Part shown: positions 24,869 to 34,308 of the stretch, one piece after another
Position numbering within the stretch: position 1 is the stretch's first letter
Layout of the letters: the number at the start of each line of letters is the position of its first letter
Assembly: GCF_000151315.2 (NCBI RefSeq)
Contig: NW_011887293.1
Span: 1,031,585 to 1,095,584 of the forward strand
DNA: 64,000 bases
DNA from: Capsaspora owczarzaki ATCC 30864
Taxonomy: Eukaryota > Opisthokonta > Filasterea
Direction: 5' to 3'
The notes under the pieces: model-generated
Seen by the model: only the letters and a program-made list of their open reading frames with translations
Database searches by the model: none
Told to the model about the DNA's origin: nothing
Made by a program: the position numbers and the translations under genes

Positions 24869-26521
24869 CTATCCCGATCATTAAATTTCGACCCCCCCTC
24901 TTTTTTTCACTTTTTCGCCCTCCCTGGGACCTGTGTTGCTTTCCGTCTCGCCCGCGGAATGTTCATTCATGGTACAGTGTACCAGACACATTTTAGAAGT
25001 GAAGCAGCGGGCTGGGAGTTAAGATTCGAAGCGAGAACAGACAAAAATGAAAACTCAAAAAAACAGAAAAAGAGCGGCTTTTTTGCCCAATTTTCACAAA
25101 GCATTACATGGCACACAAACAACGTGTCGCAGCGCCTTCGCTCCACTTCAGTACTTGGTATAACCACCATTGGCATCTATCACAGCTTGAATGCGGCGCG
25201 GCATCGATGAAATGAGATCGCGGCAGACCTCTGGCGTGAGCACTTCTTCGTAGACCGCTTGGAAGCGTTCCCACAACGCGGCCTTGCTCTTGATCTCCCT
25301 CTCCTGGTAGATCTTGTTCTTGACCATGTTCCACGCATTTTCGATGGGGTTGAGGTCGGGAGAGTTCGCAGGCCAGTCCAGGACGGTGATCTGATTGGTT
25401 TCGAACCACTTCGCCACATCTTTTCTTTTGTGACAAGGGGCATTGTCATGCATGAAAATCATCTCGTTTTTGTTGTTCCACACGCGAATGCTTGCTAGCA
25501 ACTCGCTCTCCAAAACTGAGAGGTAGGTGTCGCCGTTCATGACGTCGCCGACCTCGCAGAAAAGCGAAATTCCGAAACGAGAGATGGCGCCCCAAACATT
25601 GATATGGCCACCGCCGAACTTGACCGTGCCCTGCACGCATCGATCGGTCAACGTTTCGCCAACCAGACGCCATACACGACCACCGTTGTTGTTCCTGTAG
25701 AGATAGAGAGCAGTCTCGTCGGAGAAGACGACCCTCAGCCAGTCATCGACGGTCCAATGCTGATGAGCGAGTGCAAAGGCCAAGCGTCGCTCTTTGTGTG
25801 TCTCTTTCAAGAGGGCTTTTTTGACCTTCGCTCCGTTGACAAGTCCTGCACCATGCAGCACCCTTCTTATCGTGCATGGAGAGACACGAACTTTGGACAA
25901 TGTGCGCATAGTGGCGGCCACTTCGGATGCGGTGTCGGACTCATCGAGGAGGATCTGTGCTACAATGTTGTTGCGGTGAAATGACTTGAGCTTGCTGGGG
26001 CGACCGGGGCGGGGGCTGTCGCTCGTCGTCGCCCTTCCCGAGAAACGTTGGGTGATGCTGATCACTGTAGAACGTGGGAGGTGAAGCTGGGTGGCGATCT
26101 TGTTGTAGGAGAGGCCAGCATTTCGCAACGCGAGCACTTGACCGCGGACGACCTCCCTGGGCATCTTGTCCAGCACGGGCAGCGGTCTTTTTGGTGAAGT
26201 TGGACGCAGCCATACCGGGGGCTGTCTGGGAGCCACGCGGGACGTGGACTGACTGCGTGTGCGAGTCATGCGCACAAAAAGACTGAACCCAAACCAAAAT
26301 TTGGGCGGGAAAAGTGAATTTTTTGAGTTTCCTTATATTTTTTATTTTGCTCGCTGCTGCTCTGATATGACTCACAACCCCCGCTCCCGGTGTTCATCAG
26401 ACGTTCGGTACACCGTACCATGAATGAACATTCCGCGGGCGAGACGGAAAGCAACACAGGTCCCAGGGAGGGCGAAAAAGTGAAAAAAAGAGGGGGGGTC
26501 GAAATTTAATGATCGGGATAG
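24869..26521. mobile_element. Complete Tc1/mariner-type DNA transposon
   Basis: 1,653 bp bounded by terminal inverted repeats starting CTATCCCGATCATTAAATTT. The two repeats are identical over 107 bp (24869-24975 and 26415-26521). TA is present on both sides (24867-24868 and 26522-26523). It carries one uninterrupted transposase gene. It inserted into the polymerase fragment of the Polinton relic. Perfect repeats and an open gene suggest a recent insertion. Confidence 0.92.
25148..26275 (-). CDS. Tc1-type transposase (DD34E)
   Basis: 375 residues in one open frame. The N-terminus holds a paired helix-turn-helix DNA-binding region (VRGQVLALRNAGLSYNKIAT; GRPSKLK linker; second HTH around TLSKVRVSPCTIRRVLHGAG). 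The catalytic DDE core reads VVFSDETALYL (first Asp), MIFMHDNAPCHKRKD (second Asp) and WPANSPDLNPIENAWNMVK (Glu), with 34 residues between the second Asp and the Glu. A glycine-rich box is seen in the middle (TVKFGGGHINVWGAI). It would excise and integrate the surrounding element at TA sites. Nothing essential appears missing. Length is in the usual range for the family (about 340-375). Confidence 0.93.
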   Translation of the reverse strand: MRMTRTRSQSTSRVAPRQPPVWLRPTSPKRPLPVLDKMPREVVRGQVLALRNAGLSYNKIATQLHLPRSTVISITQRFSGRATTSDSPRPGRPSKLKSFHRNNIVAQILLDESDTASEVAATMRTLSKVRVSPCTIRRVLHGAGLVNGAKVKKALLKETHKERRLAFALAHQHWTVDDWLRVVFSDETALYLYRNNNGGRVWRLVGETLTDRCVQGTVKFGGGHINVWGAISRFGISLFCEVGDVMNGDTYLSVLESELLASIRVWNNKNEMIFMHDNAPCHKRKDVAKWFETNQITVLDWPANSPDLNPIENAWNMVKNKIYQEREIKSKAALWERFQAVYEEVLTPEVCRDLISSMPRRIQAVIDANGGYTKY

Positions 26522-26766
26522 TATTGTGTCCAACGCGTTTTTCGATTTCGTTAACGCCGAGTTCGGAACTCGACCTGTCACTGAGTATTCCAATGAACAA
26601 AAATTTGAACTGCTAACTCAACATATTAAAGTAGCCTTTCGAAACTATTTTATTCGCACGGAGACAAACTACCGATTAAGTAGCGGGTTTTCAGTACTCT
26701 TTGAAGATGAGGTGCATCAAAGGGATCGAAAGGTTGTATTAAAGTACATTGAATAGTGTAGTAAAC

Positions 26767-27076
26767 AACACATATTTCTGTTTGAAACAGACATATGCCG
26801 CACCTTCCAAATATATTAGAAATTTTCAAGTCCTCTTACAAGAGTTTCAAATCCTGATTATATTTGGACACTGCTCTCCCCACCCCCACCCATCTCTCGT
26901 CTTTTCTCTGCGGCCCTCTCCTTGTCTTTGTTGCACTCCAACTCCCCTTATTTCAAAAAGTGTGGTTAGGAGTTTTGATATCAAAACGAAGTGCGGTCAG
27001 AAGTTTTGATATCAAAACGAAAACGGCGATCACCGAAAAAAAAGTGCGGTTAGGCGTTCCTACGTATATACTGACT
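26767..27076. repeat. Right terminal inverted repeat of the Polinton relic
   Basis: Reverse complement of the left arm. This copy is uninterrupted through TATACTGACT at the terminus and so serves as the empty-site reference for the MITE in the left arm. Confidence 0.8.
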
Positions 27077-27082
27077 AACATC

Positions 27083-27951
27083 AATTCAAACACCTCACTT
27101 TGTGTGCGGAGATGGACGCGTTGCGCTGCCGAATCGCCGCAAATCGCTGTGTAGGTGTGTTGTAATATTGATTGATGAATTTTTAGTATTGAACGGACGG
27201 GATGAACGGGTCATGGAACCGCCGTATGCGGTGAAAATCGCCGACGCATTCTTTGAACGCTGCTTTTCGCTTGGTTTTGGCCTGCTTGGATGCGCGTTTG
27301 GATGATAGATTGTCGACTGATGGTTGGCTGCGCTATGTTCTAACGTTGCTGTGTGAATTGAGGTGCCCATAGTCATGATTTTCAATTTGATATTTGGAAT
27401 CTGCATGATCAGATTCATGTCGACTTCGGACAAACACAGTTGCGTCGACCTTTGCCCTGCGGCAGGGCGATCGAGGTTTCCAATACACTAGTTTCATGAC
27501 TTATAAACACGCATCCTCAAAGCACATACACACTGTATCAATGACCTGAGCCTAATCCGTGTTGCTGGGCGAAGGTATGGTCGTTGTCAATAGAACTGAC
27601 GGAAATTTTCAACCAAATTGTCTGGGCATTGTGCTGATTGTAGATCTGGGAGACTATGAGAAGCCAGACACGGGGCAACAGCGGCGATGGATGTGCAGAG
27701 CACTGGGAGGAAGCTGTTTGATCTCAAAACCGACAAGATTGGGAAAATGACATCAACCAGCAGGGCACGGGTTCAAAGATGGAAAGCGGTGCTTGCAGCT
27801 TGGGCGTCTACTCGCGTGGAATGATGCACGACACGCCAATCAAAACAAACACTTAGACGACCAGAAAACAACGATCATTGAACGATACATTGAACTACAC
27901 ACTACGAAAAAATACTGTCAATAACACGCCAACAAAGACATTCAGTTACAC
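27083..27951. other. Intergenic region, no gene recognised
   Basis: About 870 nt between the Polinton end and the stop codon of the Roco gene. Reading frames here are short and resemble no family I know. It could contain decayed element sequence, the 3' UTR of the Roco gene, or nothing. Confidence 0.4.
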
Positions 27952-30900
27952 CTAAGCCGAGAGGGTAGGACCGCTTGAAGCAGCAGAGTCGCTGCTGGGG
28001 CTGGCAACAGCAGGGCCTTGCACAGCGGCTGCATGGGCTGGACAGAGCCAACGAACCTCACCGGTGGCCATGACGACCACACGCTCCAAGCCAGCAAAGG
28101 ACTGGTGCTCGTCCTTCTTGGTCAGGAAAGAAACCCACTCTCGCGCGGCTTCCTGGGATGAATGCGTTGTCTCTGAGGCCGCAGCAGCCGGTCCAACCTT
28201 GCCCGCTTCCTCGAGCAGCTTGGCCAAATACGGCAGGGCCTCGAGCGGATTTTCCAGCGCTACATCCACCGCGTCAATCGCTTCAGATGCATCAGGCCCA
28301 CCGGTGACAATGCTGGCCAACTTGAGCAGAGGCCGCACCGCTGCCAGCAGCGCTCGAACGCGCGGGCCGTACTTTTCCAGCCATTTGGACAGCTTGTCGA
28401 TCGGATAGCCTTCGTGACCCTCGATGCGGTGCCAGTCTGGCTTGTTGTCGTCACTCATGTGCTCGCAGAGCAAGTGAGCCTCAAACTTTTTGTGCCAAAT
28501 CTTGCTGATGGACTTGCTCCAGTGTTTCTTTTTGGCCGGAACCACAACAAAGAGCAGGGGACATGGTTTTTCGGCAAACTCCAGCTGCATCCGGACTTGT
28601 CGCGTCCAGTTCCGGCCAATGTCGGCGCGCATTTCCTGAAGCACCGAGTCGATCTTGTCCATGCGAGATGGCAGCAGCCCAGTGACAAGTTGTTCAATCC
28701 GCTCAAAAGCGTTACTGGAGTCGCCTTGAGTCTGTTGAATGACAGTCCGCACGAGCCGATCAAGCTCGAGTGGGTCTATTTTGACGGCATCTTGAACGGA
28801 CTGAATGGTGGCATCCAGAATCTGGCGATGAGCAGTTTGTACGACTTGCACTGACCGTGCGGCAGCCTCTTGAAGTTGCGCCTCGCCGTTAATGGTGATC
28901 TGCGCGGCCACTCCCTTGAGCGTTTGCTCTCCAACTTGGAATGCCTGAGTAACGTCTTTCTGCGCTTCGACGACAGCGCGCTGGCCAGCAATAGCACTCT
29001 CCTCGACGAGTTTCTGTCCTGTTGCGGCCACCTTCGCTGCCACTTCTTGCAGCGCTTGCTGCCCAGCAAGCACGACGGCAGTCTTGATGTCGCTGGCAAC
29101 ACCCTCGAGCTTGGCTGCAACAGCATCCGTGAGGGTTTTTGTCAACTCTCCCTGCATGGTGTTTGTCACGGCTTCCAACTGGCCGGTCGACACCTCCTGC
29201 AGTTCGTTGAGCATTGCAAGCGCGGCAGTGTCAAGTTTGGTTGGCGGATTGATGCCAGCCAACCGATATTGCAGCAATGGCCGCAACACTGGAATCCACT
29301 GCTCGCGAACTAGCGTCAATTGCGTGGGCTCGCAATTCAGGTCTTGCTTGTTGAGCAGGGCGTCTCGAACGCACGGAAGGAGCTCAAACAAGCACGCCTC
29401 TTCTCCGTGCTCTGGACACTTTGAGCACCGGAAGTACGTCCGCCAAGCAATGCCAGGATACCACCGCGACGTCAGCTCGTCAATCACGCCAACGAGTACC
29501 TGAAGGAGGTTCCCAGGGTATGTCCCGCGAGCGATCAGAACAAGCTCCTTGACATCTTCGCGATCGTGTGCAACAAGTCTGACGAGCGCTCGATGGCGAT
29601 TCCGGCTCACAAGAACACAATGCTGACGCGCTGTCAAGTCATACTTGAGGGAATGCAAGCGAGCGATCACGCGAGAGAAGAATCCATGTGGTAGAAAGTC
29701 GCTGCGCATGACCACGGCGGCTTCCAACGGCTCGGTGTTTGCATCGCGATTGGCCCATCCGGCAAGCTCTGCAGCGACTGGCAAGAGAGAGGGGACGAGG
29801 AACCGAATGGTATTCGTTGACGTGTCACCAAGGTCGGACGTGTCATCGGAGCCTTGAATCGGGTACAACAGCTCGTAACGCTCCAGAAGTGCCAACAAGC
29901 GATCGCACACATCCGCCTCGAGGCCCTTCCAGATGTGCGAAATCAAGTCAACGCGGGCCACGATGCCTTTTTTGACCCACTTGTGTTTCGTGGTAATCAC
30001 GCCAGTCAACACTGTCTTTGTAAACCATTGAGGATTGAGAATGACAATGTCGTGCTGTGCCGATGAGAGGTGAAGGGAAGATGCATCAGCAGCTTGGCCA
30101 GTCGGGTGGTAGACAATCCAGCCTTGGTACCGCAAGAGCTGCAGAAAACCGATAACCTGCGAGCTCTTGAGATTGAGCACGGACTTGCTGAGGTCGAAAA
30201 TCTGATTGAGGCGAAGCAGCGGTGGCTCGTTTTTGCTCTGCAGCTCGTTGGCCCGATTCTGCAGCAAAAACCGAAACTGCAAAAAGCGTTCATCAACGTC
30301 TTTCTTGTAAAATGGCAGTTTGCGCCCCACAGCGAAAATGTGCGACTTGAGCTCTGGCATACTCGGTGCCACCGCTGCAGAGCGAGCGTTGATGTACACT
30401 GTCGCGCAAACCTTGAGCGGCTCCGGAGACTGCTTCAAAAACCCAAGCAGGTTCGCAAGTTGGTCTCGTCGCTCTTGCTGCAGCTCGGGTGTGTACATCG
30501 GATCGTCAGTGTGGGTGCCAACCAGAATGACATCAGCACCCGAGACACGCGCATGCAGGCTACGCAGCCAGAACGAAAGTCGCGAGTTGCGGGTAATGGG
30601 TTCTCGCACATCAAATAAAACCAGGTAGATTGTCCGTTCGCCAAGGAAGAACTGGTGTGACACGAGGTACAGCTCTTGGCCAGCAAAGTCCCAAATGTTC
30701 AGAGCCATGACTTCTTTCTGAGCGCGAATGAGCACGGTCGAAATGTCAATCCCGTCAGTGGAGGTGGTCTTGACAGTGTTGCTGCCAGAAAAGAACCTCA
30801 AAACAGGGTTTTGCTCGTGTCGACCGATGCCATGAACAAGGGAGGTCTTGCCGACAGCAGGATTGCCGAGTAAGACAACTCGCACTTCATCGCATTGAAT

Positions 30901-32055
30901 CATTGTAGGCTTGGAGAGATCAGAACTATAGCAAAATAGTCAGCAACATTTCCAAACCTTCACACCCCATTGAAAAGATGCTTACTCGATCAATTCTTCG
31001 ACCCCATTGAGCCGATCAAGGTCTATACGCCGCTTGATATCTGTTGCGATGGTCAGGAAAACATTCTCAACGTTGAAATTTGTCTTCGAGGATGTCTCCA
31101 GGAATGACATGTTGTGCTCGTCGGCAAACGCTTTCGCGGTGGCAAAATCAATAGCGCGCAAATGTTCAAGATCACATTTGGTGCCAATGATCATTTTGCT
31201 GACATTTGGAGGGGCGTATTTGCTCGTCATGTCCATCCACAGCTTGATTTCTTCAAAAGATGTCTCCACGGCGATATCGTAAGCAATCACGACGCCATGA
31301 GCTCCTCGTAAGTAAGCGTTGGCGATTGAATGGTAGCGCGCTTGCCCAGCCGTGTCCCACTGAAACAGAATTTGAAAGTCAGAAGTTGCGTTGCTCTTCA
31401 AACCAAGTCAGCTGCAGCCACCAAGCCCATTCTACTCACCGAGGAGAGTCTGATTCTCTTGCCGTCGATCGTGAGATATTTAGTGAACTACAACATGAAT
31501 TTTCCACCAGACCATTCTGAGTGCTGCAAAATTCAACTAGAAAATTTCAACAGTGTCCACAATGCCAAACTTACATAATTAACACCAATAGTGCTGGGAA
31601 TGGTGCTATCGTATCGACCATTCTACAGTATTAGATAAAAAAGAAAAAAAAAAAAAAGTAAAGTTGGAGCAATCACAGTGGGCAGTTGGCAAGCGAGTTC
31701 TTACATGGGAACGCGCCAACAAGACAGATTTCCCGTTCCCAGAAAGTCCGACAAATAAAACCTTGAACAAATAGTCATAGTTCGCCTGCCAAACCACAGC
31801 CAAGTGGGGTGATCAGCACAGAGATTGAAGCTCGAGTTTGAATTGGATCGATTTGAAGTAGCCCTTCCACTCATTCAGTCGGCCTTGCCCCGCAGGCAGC
31901 CATTCGAGTCTGCCGTGCTGATTACTAACAAACAGCCGCACTCGTCATGTGTTCAATCGGGGTTTGGGGTTTTGGTGGGGGGGGGAAGTGGGGCAGGGCT
32001 TCACCTCCTGGGCAGGCGATGCTGGCTGGTCAGTGCTTGTTGTTTTCGAAGCCAT
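27952..32055 (-). CDS. Rab1-like GTPase fused to a Roc-COR (Roco) protein, predicted single gene
   Basis: Six exons (32055-32005, 31785-31705, 31622-31575, 31487-31440, 31359-30986, 30925-27952) sum exactly to 1,191 codons plus stop. Residues 18-200 are a Rab1-like GTPase: YDYLFKVLFVGLSGNGKSVL (P-loop), STIGVNY, WDTAGQARYHSI, IIGTKCDL (Thr for the usual Asn) and FLETSSKT. Its frame then runs through a 60-nt intron into the large exon, giving a Roc domain (VVLLGNPAVGKTSLVHGI, DFAGQELYLVSHQFF, VGTHTD), a COR region (ILNPQWFTKTVLTGV), a long Ala/Gln-rich helical stretch and a globular end (CPLLFVVVPAKKKHWSK). No kinase domain and no LRRs were seen. The Rab part has no C-terminal cysteines, as expected if it is not a free Rab. 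Alternatively these are two adjacent genes, with the Roco starting at ATG 30903. Confidence 0.7.
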
Positions 32056-32182
32056 TGCTCTTAGATTTGAAAGCAAAAGAGTAGACTGAGTCGCTAACAA
32101 CAAACAAAAGATAACACCAATCAAACCTCATCACAAACAAATATCGATTCCTGTCCATCTCAGAATTCAGTCCTCTCCAAGC
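32056..32182. promoter_or_regulatory. Compact divergent promoter region between Rab-Roco and ataxin-10
   Basis: Only 127 nt separate the two start codons, which face away from each other, so both promoters or 5' UTRs must share or overlap this space unless upstream non-coding exons exist. No TATA box or named motif was recognised. Confidence 0.5.
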
Positions 32183-34147
32183 ATGCCAAGCACAGAGGTT
32201 TCCAACGCAGTCGCTGCACTCAACCCGCTCGTCGGTCGGTTCTCCACTGCTGTTCAGGATGCATTGCAAGCCACTCGAACCGCAGCACACGCGTCAAGGA
32301 CAGCGCCTGCAGAGTGGGAATCTGAGCTCGCGCGTCTCGCTGCTGAAACCACTGCAGCCATGCGACCGATACGAGCGATCGCGGCGTCCTCAGGCGCACC
32401 CACTGCCTCCACCGCCGCCGGCGGGTCCAAGGCATCGTCTGGGCCGCAGCACGACCTGATCCTCGCCGGGGCGCTTGCGGCTGTCGGCCGGGCGCTGGAC
32501 TCGGCGTTGGACCTCGTGGAAACGTGCACCCAAGCCGCTTCAAGACAACAACAACGCGGAGGCCAGAGGCGGACGACCGCCGACCGACACGTAGCACAAG
32601 AAGAGGCCGATGCGGATGGAATCCCCGAGAGGGAACTTGGCCAAGACAGCCGGCCTGATGCCATTTCAGGTGTCAGTTTACTGCCGTTGCAGAAATCGTT
32701 CATCGATCAGCTCCTGCTGACGGTTCGCGTCGCCATGCAGACCATTGCAAACATGTCTGTTGGCAGCTCGGAAACGTCTGCTGTGTGCTGGGACGCCACG
32801 TTCCCAATCCGGCTTGCCCGAGTTGCCGCTCTCGTTCAATCCATCACTCCGCAAAGCGAGTCGATTCTCGCGACCGAAGCGCTCGAGCCAACAGCACGCG
32901 ATGCACACTGTATCGCTCTTGCAAACGTACTGTTCATGTTTATGAACACTTGCATGAATCTGCGACGACCCGTTCGTCGATGGTCTGACTTTTGTGACGT
33001 CCACCAACGTGCATCGTCCTTTTCCGGCAATGTGCTTGCGGCCGACAGTCTCGACGACGCCAACCCTCACGAGCGTCAGTTTCGAGCATCCTGTACGATG
33101 GTCGTGCTTCGTTGTTGGGTTGCTATGCTTGCTCTCGACGCATTGCAGGGCGAGTCTGTTCCTCGAGAGAGCGCGTCGCCAGCTCCAATGTGCGAATGGG
33201 CATACTTTTTGTTCGACAGCCTGATTCGGTCACCTGGCGCACTAGCTGGAGTTGGAAAAACCCTCGGTCAGCAGCAACAACAACAGCAACAGCAAAACGA
33301 CCGCACTCAACCAGTCGAGCTTCTTGGTGTGGGTTTGGCGTCCAGCTCCGAGTCAGACGACACGCTTCGAGCGGCGCTCCTTTCCCTGCTGCACGCAAAG
33401 CTGTCAACATGCGAGGTCACTACGCTACATGTGCTCACCACAGACACTGAGGCTGCTCCAGAGATCAGCAACACGACCAGTTCGACACGCTCGCTTGTCA
33501 TCCATATTTCGACCCTTCACTACCTTGTCGGGCTGCTCGAAGCTGGCACCTCCGAGATTGTGAGTCCGGACACTGCCTCAAGTGCAAGCACGGGAACTAC
33601 CGCCGAACGGTCAATCCATCATCCCCAGAACTATGCTATGCTGCGAGACGCGATCGAGTCACTTGCAATCGCTGCTCAATCCATGTCTTCCGAGCAAAAA
33701 GTGCTGCTGGAGAGCAACACGGGTGTCGTGGCGAGTGCTGTTCGATTTGGACAAGCGCTCTCACCACGGGTGCTATCTGCTCAAACCCCCGTCCATCCCG
33801 AACTTGAACCGACACGGCAGGAGTTGCATCCCCAGTTTGGCCTTCGTTCATCGATTGCACGCTTGCTGGCAAATCTTTGCTACCAGTGTCCCCTCATCCA
33901 AGATGCACTTCGAGAGTGTGGAGGCCTCACGATGTGCCTCAACATGTGCAACATTGACGACGCCAACCCGCAGCTGCGCGAGTGGGGACTGCTCACTGTG
34001 CGGAACGCATGCGAAGGCAACCTTGCCAATCAAGAGCTAGTTGGCTCGCTCACCGCGCAAGGGGTGGCTGGTAGCGCCGAATTGCGCGAAGCCGGTCTCG
34101 CTCCCGAGTTGGATGATCGTGGTTATGTTCGCCTGCGACGAGTGTAA
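32183..34147 (+). CDS. ATXN10: Ataxin-10 family protein
   Basis: Single exon, 654 residues. The C-terminal 110 residues are the ataxin-10 domain: LRSSIARLLANLCYQCPLIQ, then NMCNIDDANPQLREWGLLTV, RNACEGNLANQELVG and a terminal segment of the AGLAPELDDRGYVRL type. The rest is helical armadillo-like sequence (ANVLFMFMNTCMNLRRPVRR) interrupted by Ser/Thr-rich loops and a short polyQ (near 33274-33295). In animals and plants ataxin-10 acts in cytokinesis and neuronal or cell survival; the biochemical role is not settled. The start was taken at the first ATG (MPSTEVSN), 127 nt from the divergent neighbour. The lack of introns contrasts with most neighbours. Confidence 0.88.
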   Translation: MPSTEVSNAVAALNPLVGRFSTAVQDALQATRTAAHASRTAPAEWESELARLAAETTAAMRPIRAIAASSGAPTASTAAGGSKASSGPQHDLILAGALAAVGRALDSALDLVETCTQAASRQQQRGGQRRTTADRHVAQEEADADGIPERELGQDSRPDAISGVSLLPLQKSFIDQLLLTVRVAMQTIANMSVGSSETSAVCWDATFPIRLARVAALVQSITPQSESILATEALEPTARDAHCIALANVLFMFMNTCMNLRRPVRRWSDFCDVHQRASSFSGNVLAADSLDDANPHERQFRASCTMVVLRCWVAMLALDALQGESVPRESASPAPMCEWAYFLFDSLIRSPGALAGVGKTLGQQQQQQQQQNDRTQPVELLGVGLASSSESDDTLRAALLSLLHAKLSTCEVTTLHVLTTDTEAAPEISNTTSSTRSLVIHISTLHYLVGLLEAGTSEIVSPDTASSASTGTTAERSIHHPQNYAMLRDAIESLAIAAQSMSSEQKVLLESNTGVVASAVRFGQALSPRVLSAQTPVHPELEPTRQELHPQFGLRSSIARLLANLCYQCPLIQDALRECGGLTMCLNMCNIDDANPQLREWGLLTVRNACEGNLANQELVGSLTAQGVAGSAELREAGLAPELDDRGYVRLRRV

Positions 34148-34308
34148 CAGTAGAGCGTGAACTTTTGCTTTTTTAAAAATAATAAGACCAATAGAAGCCA
34201 AGTACAGACAAGCATGGCATCAATGCTAGGGACGAACAGAGGAAAGGTTCCCAACAAAAGTGTTGGTGTTCAGGTTTAAAATGAAGTGCATGAAGGATGA
34301 AAACAGGT

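Larger units (their letters stand above)
22977..27076. mobile_element. Polinton/Maverick relic with long terminal inverted repeats and 6-bp target duplication
   Basis: Both ends carry the same terminal sequence, AGTCAGTATATACGTAGG on the left (interrupted by a later insertion) and its reverse complement on the right, continuing into inverted repeats of about 310-340 bp (left arm to about 24057, right arm from about 26767). AACATC occurs immediately outside both ends (22971-22976 and 27077-27082). AG...CT termini, 6-bp duplications and long repeats are Polinton hallmarks. On the minus strand the interior holds a piece of a family-B DNA polymerase (24108-24865). Other Polinton genes were not seen: the element is broken, strongly shortened and carries two later insertions. 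The arms look a few percent diverged, suggesting moderate age. Confidence 0.75.

Noticed and set aside
26526-26756. 76-codon plus-strand frame next to the right side of the Tc1-type element
   Set aside because: Lies within the Polinton relic; too short to assign to any Polinton gene, so not listed separately.
27095-27433. 112-codon minus-strand frame beyond the Polinton end
   Set aside because: No similarity recognised and no splice or start context; most likely random.
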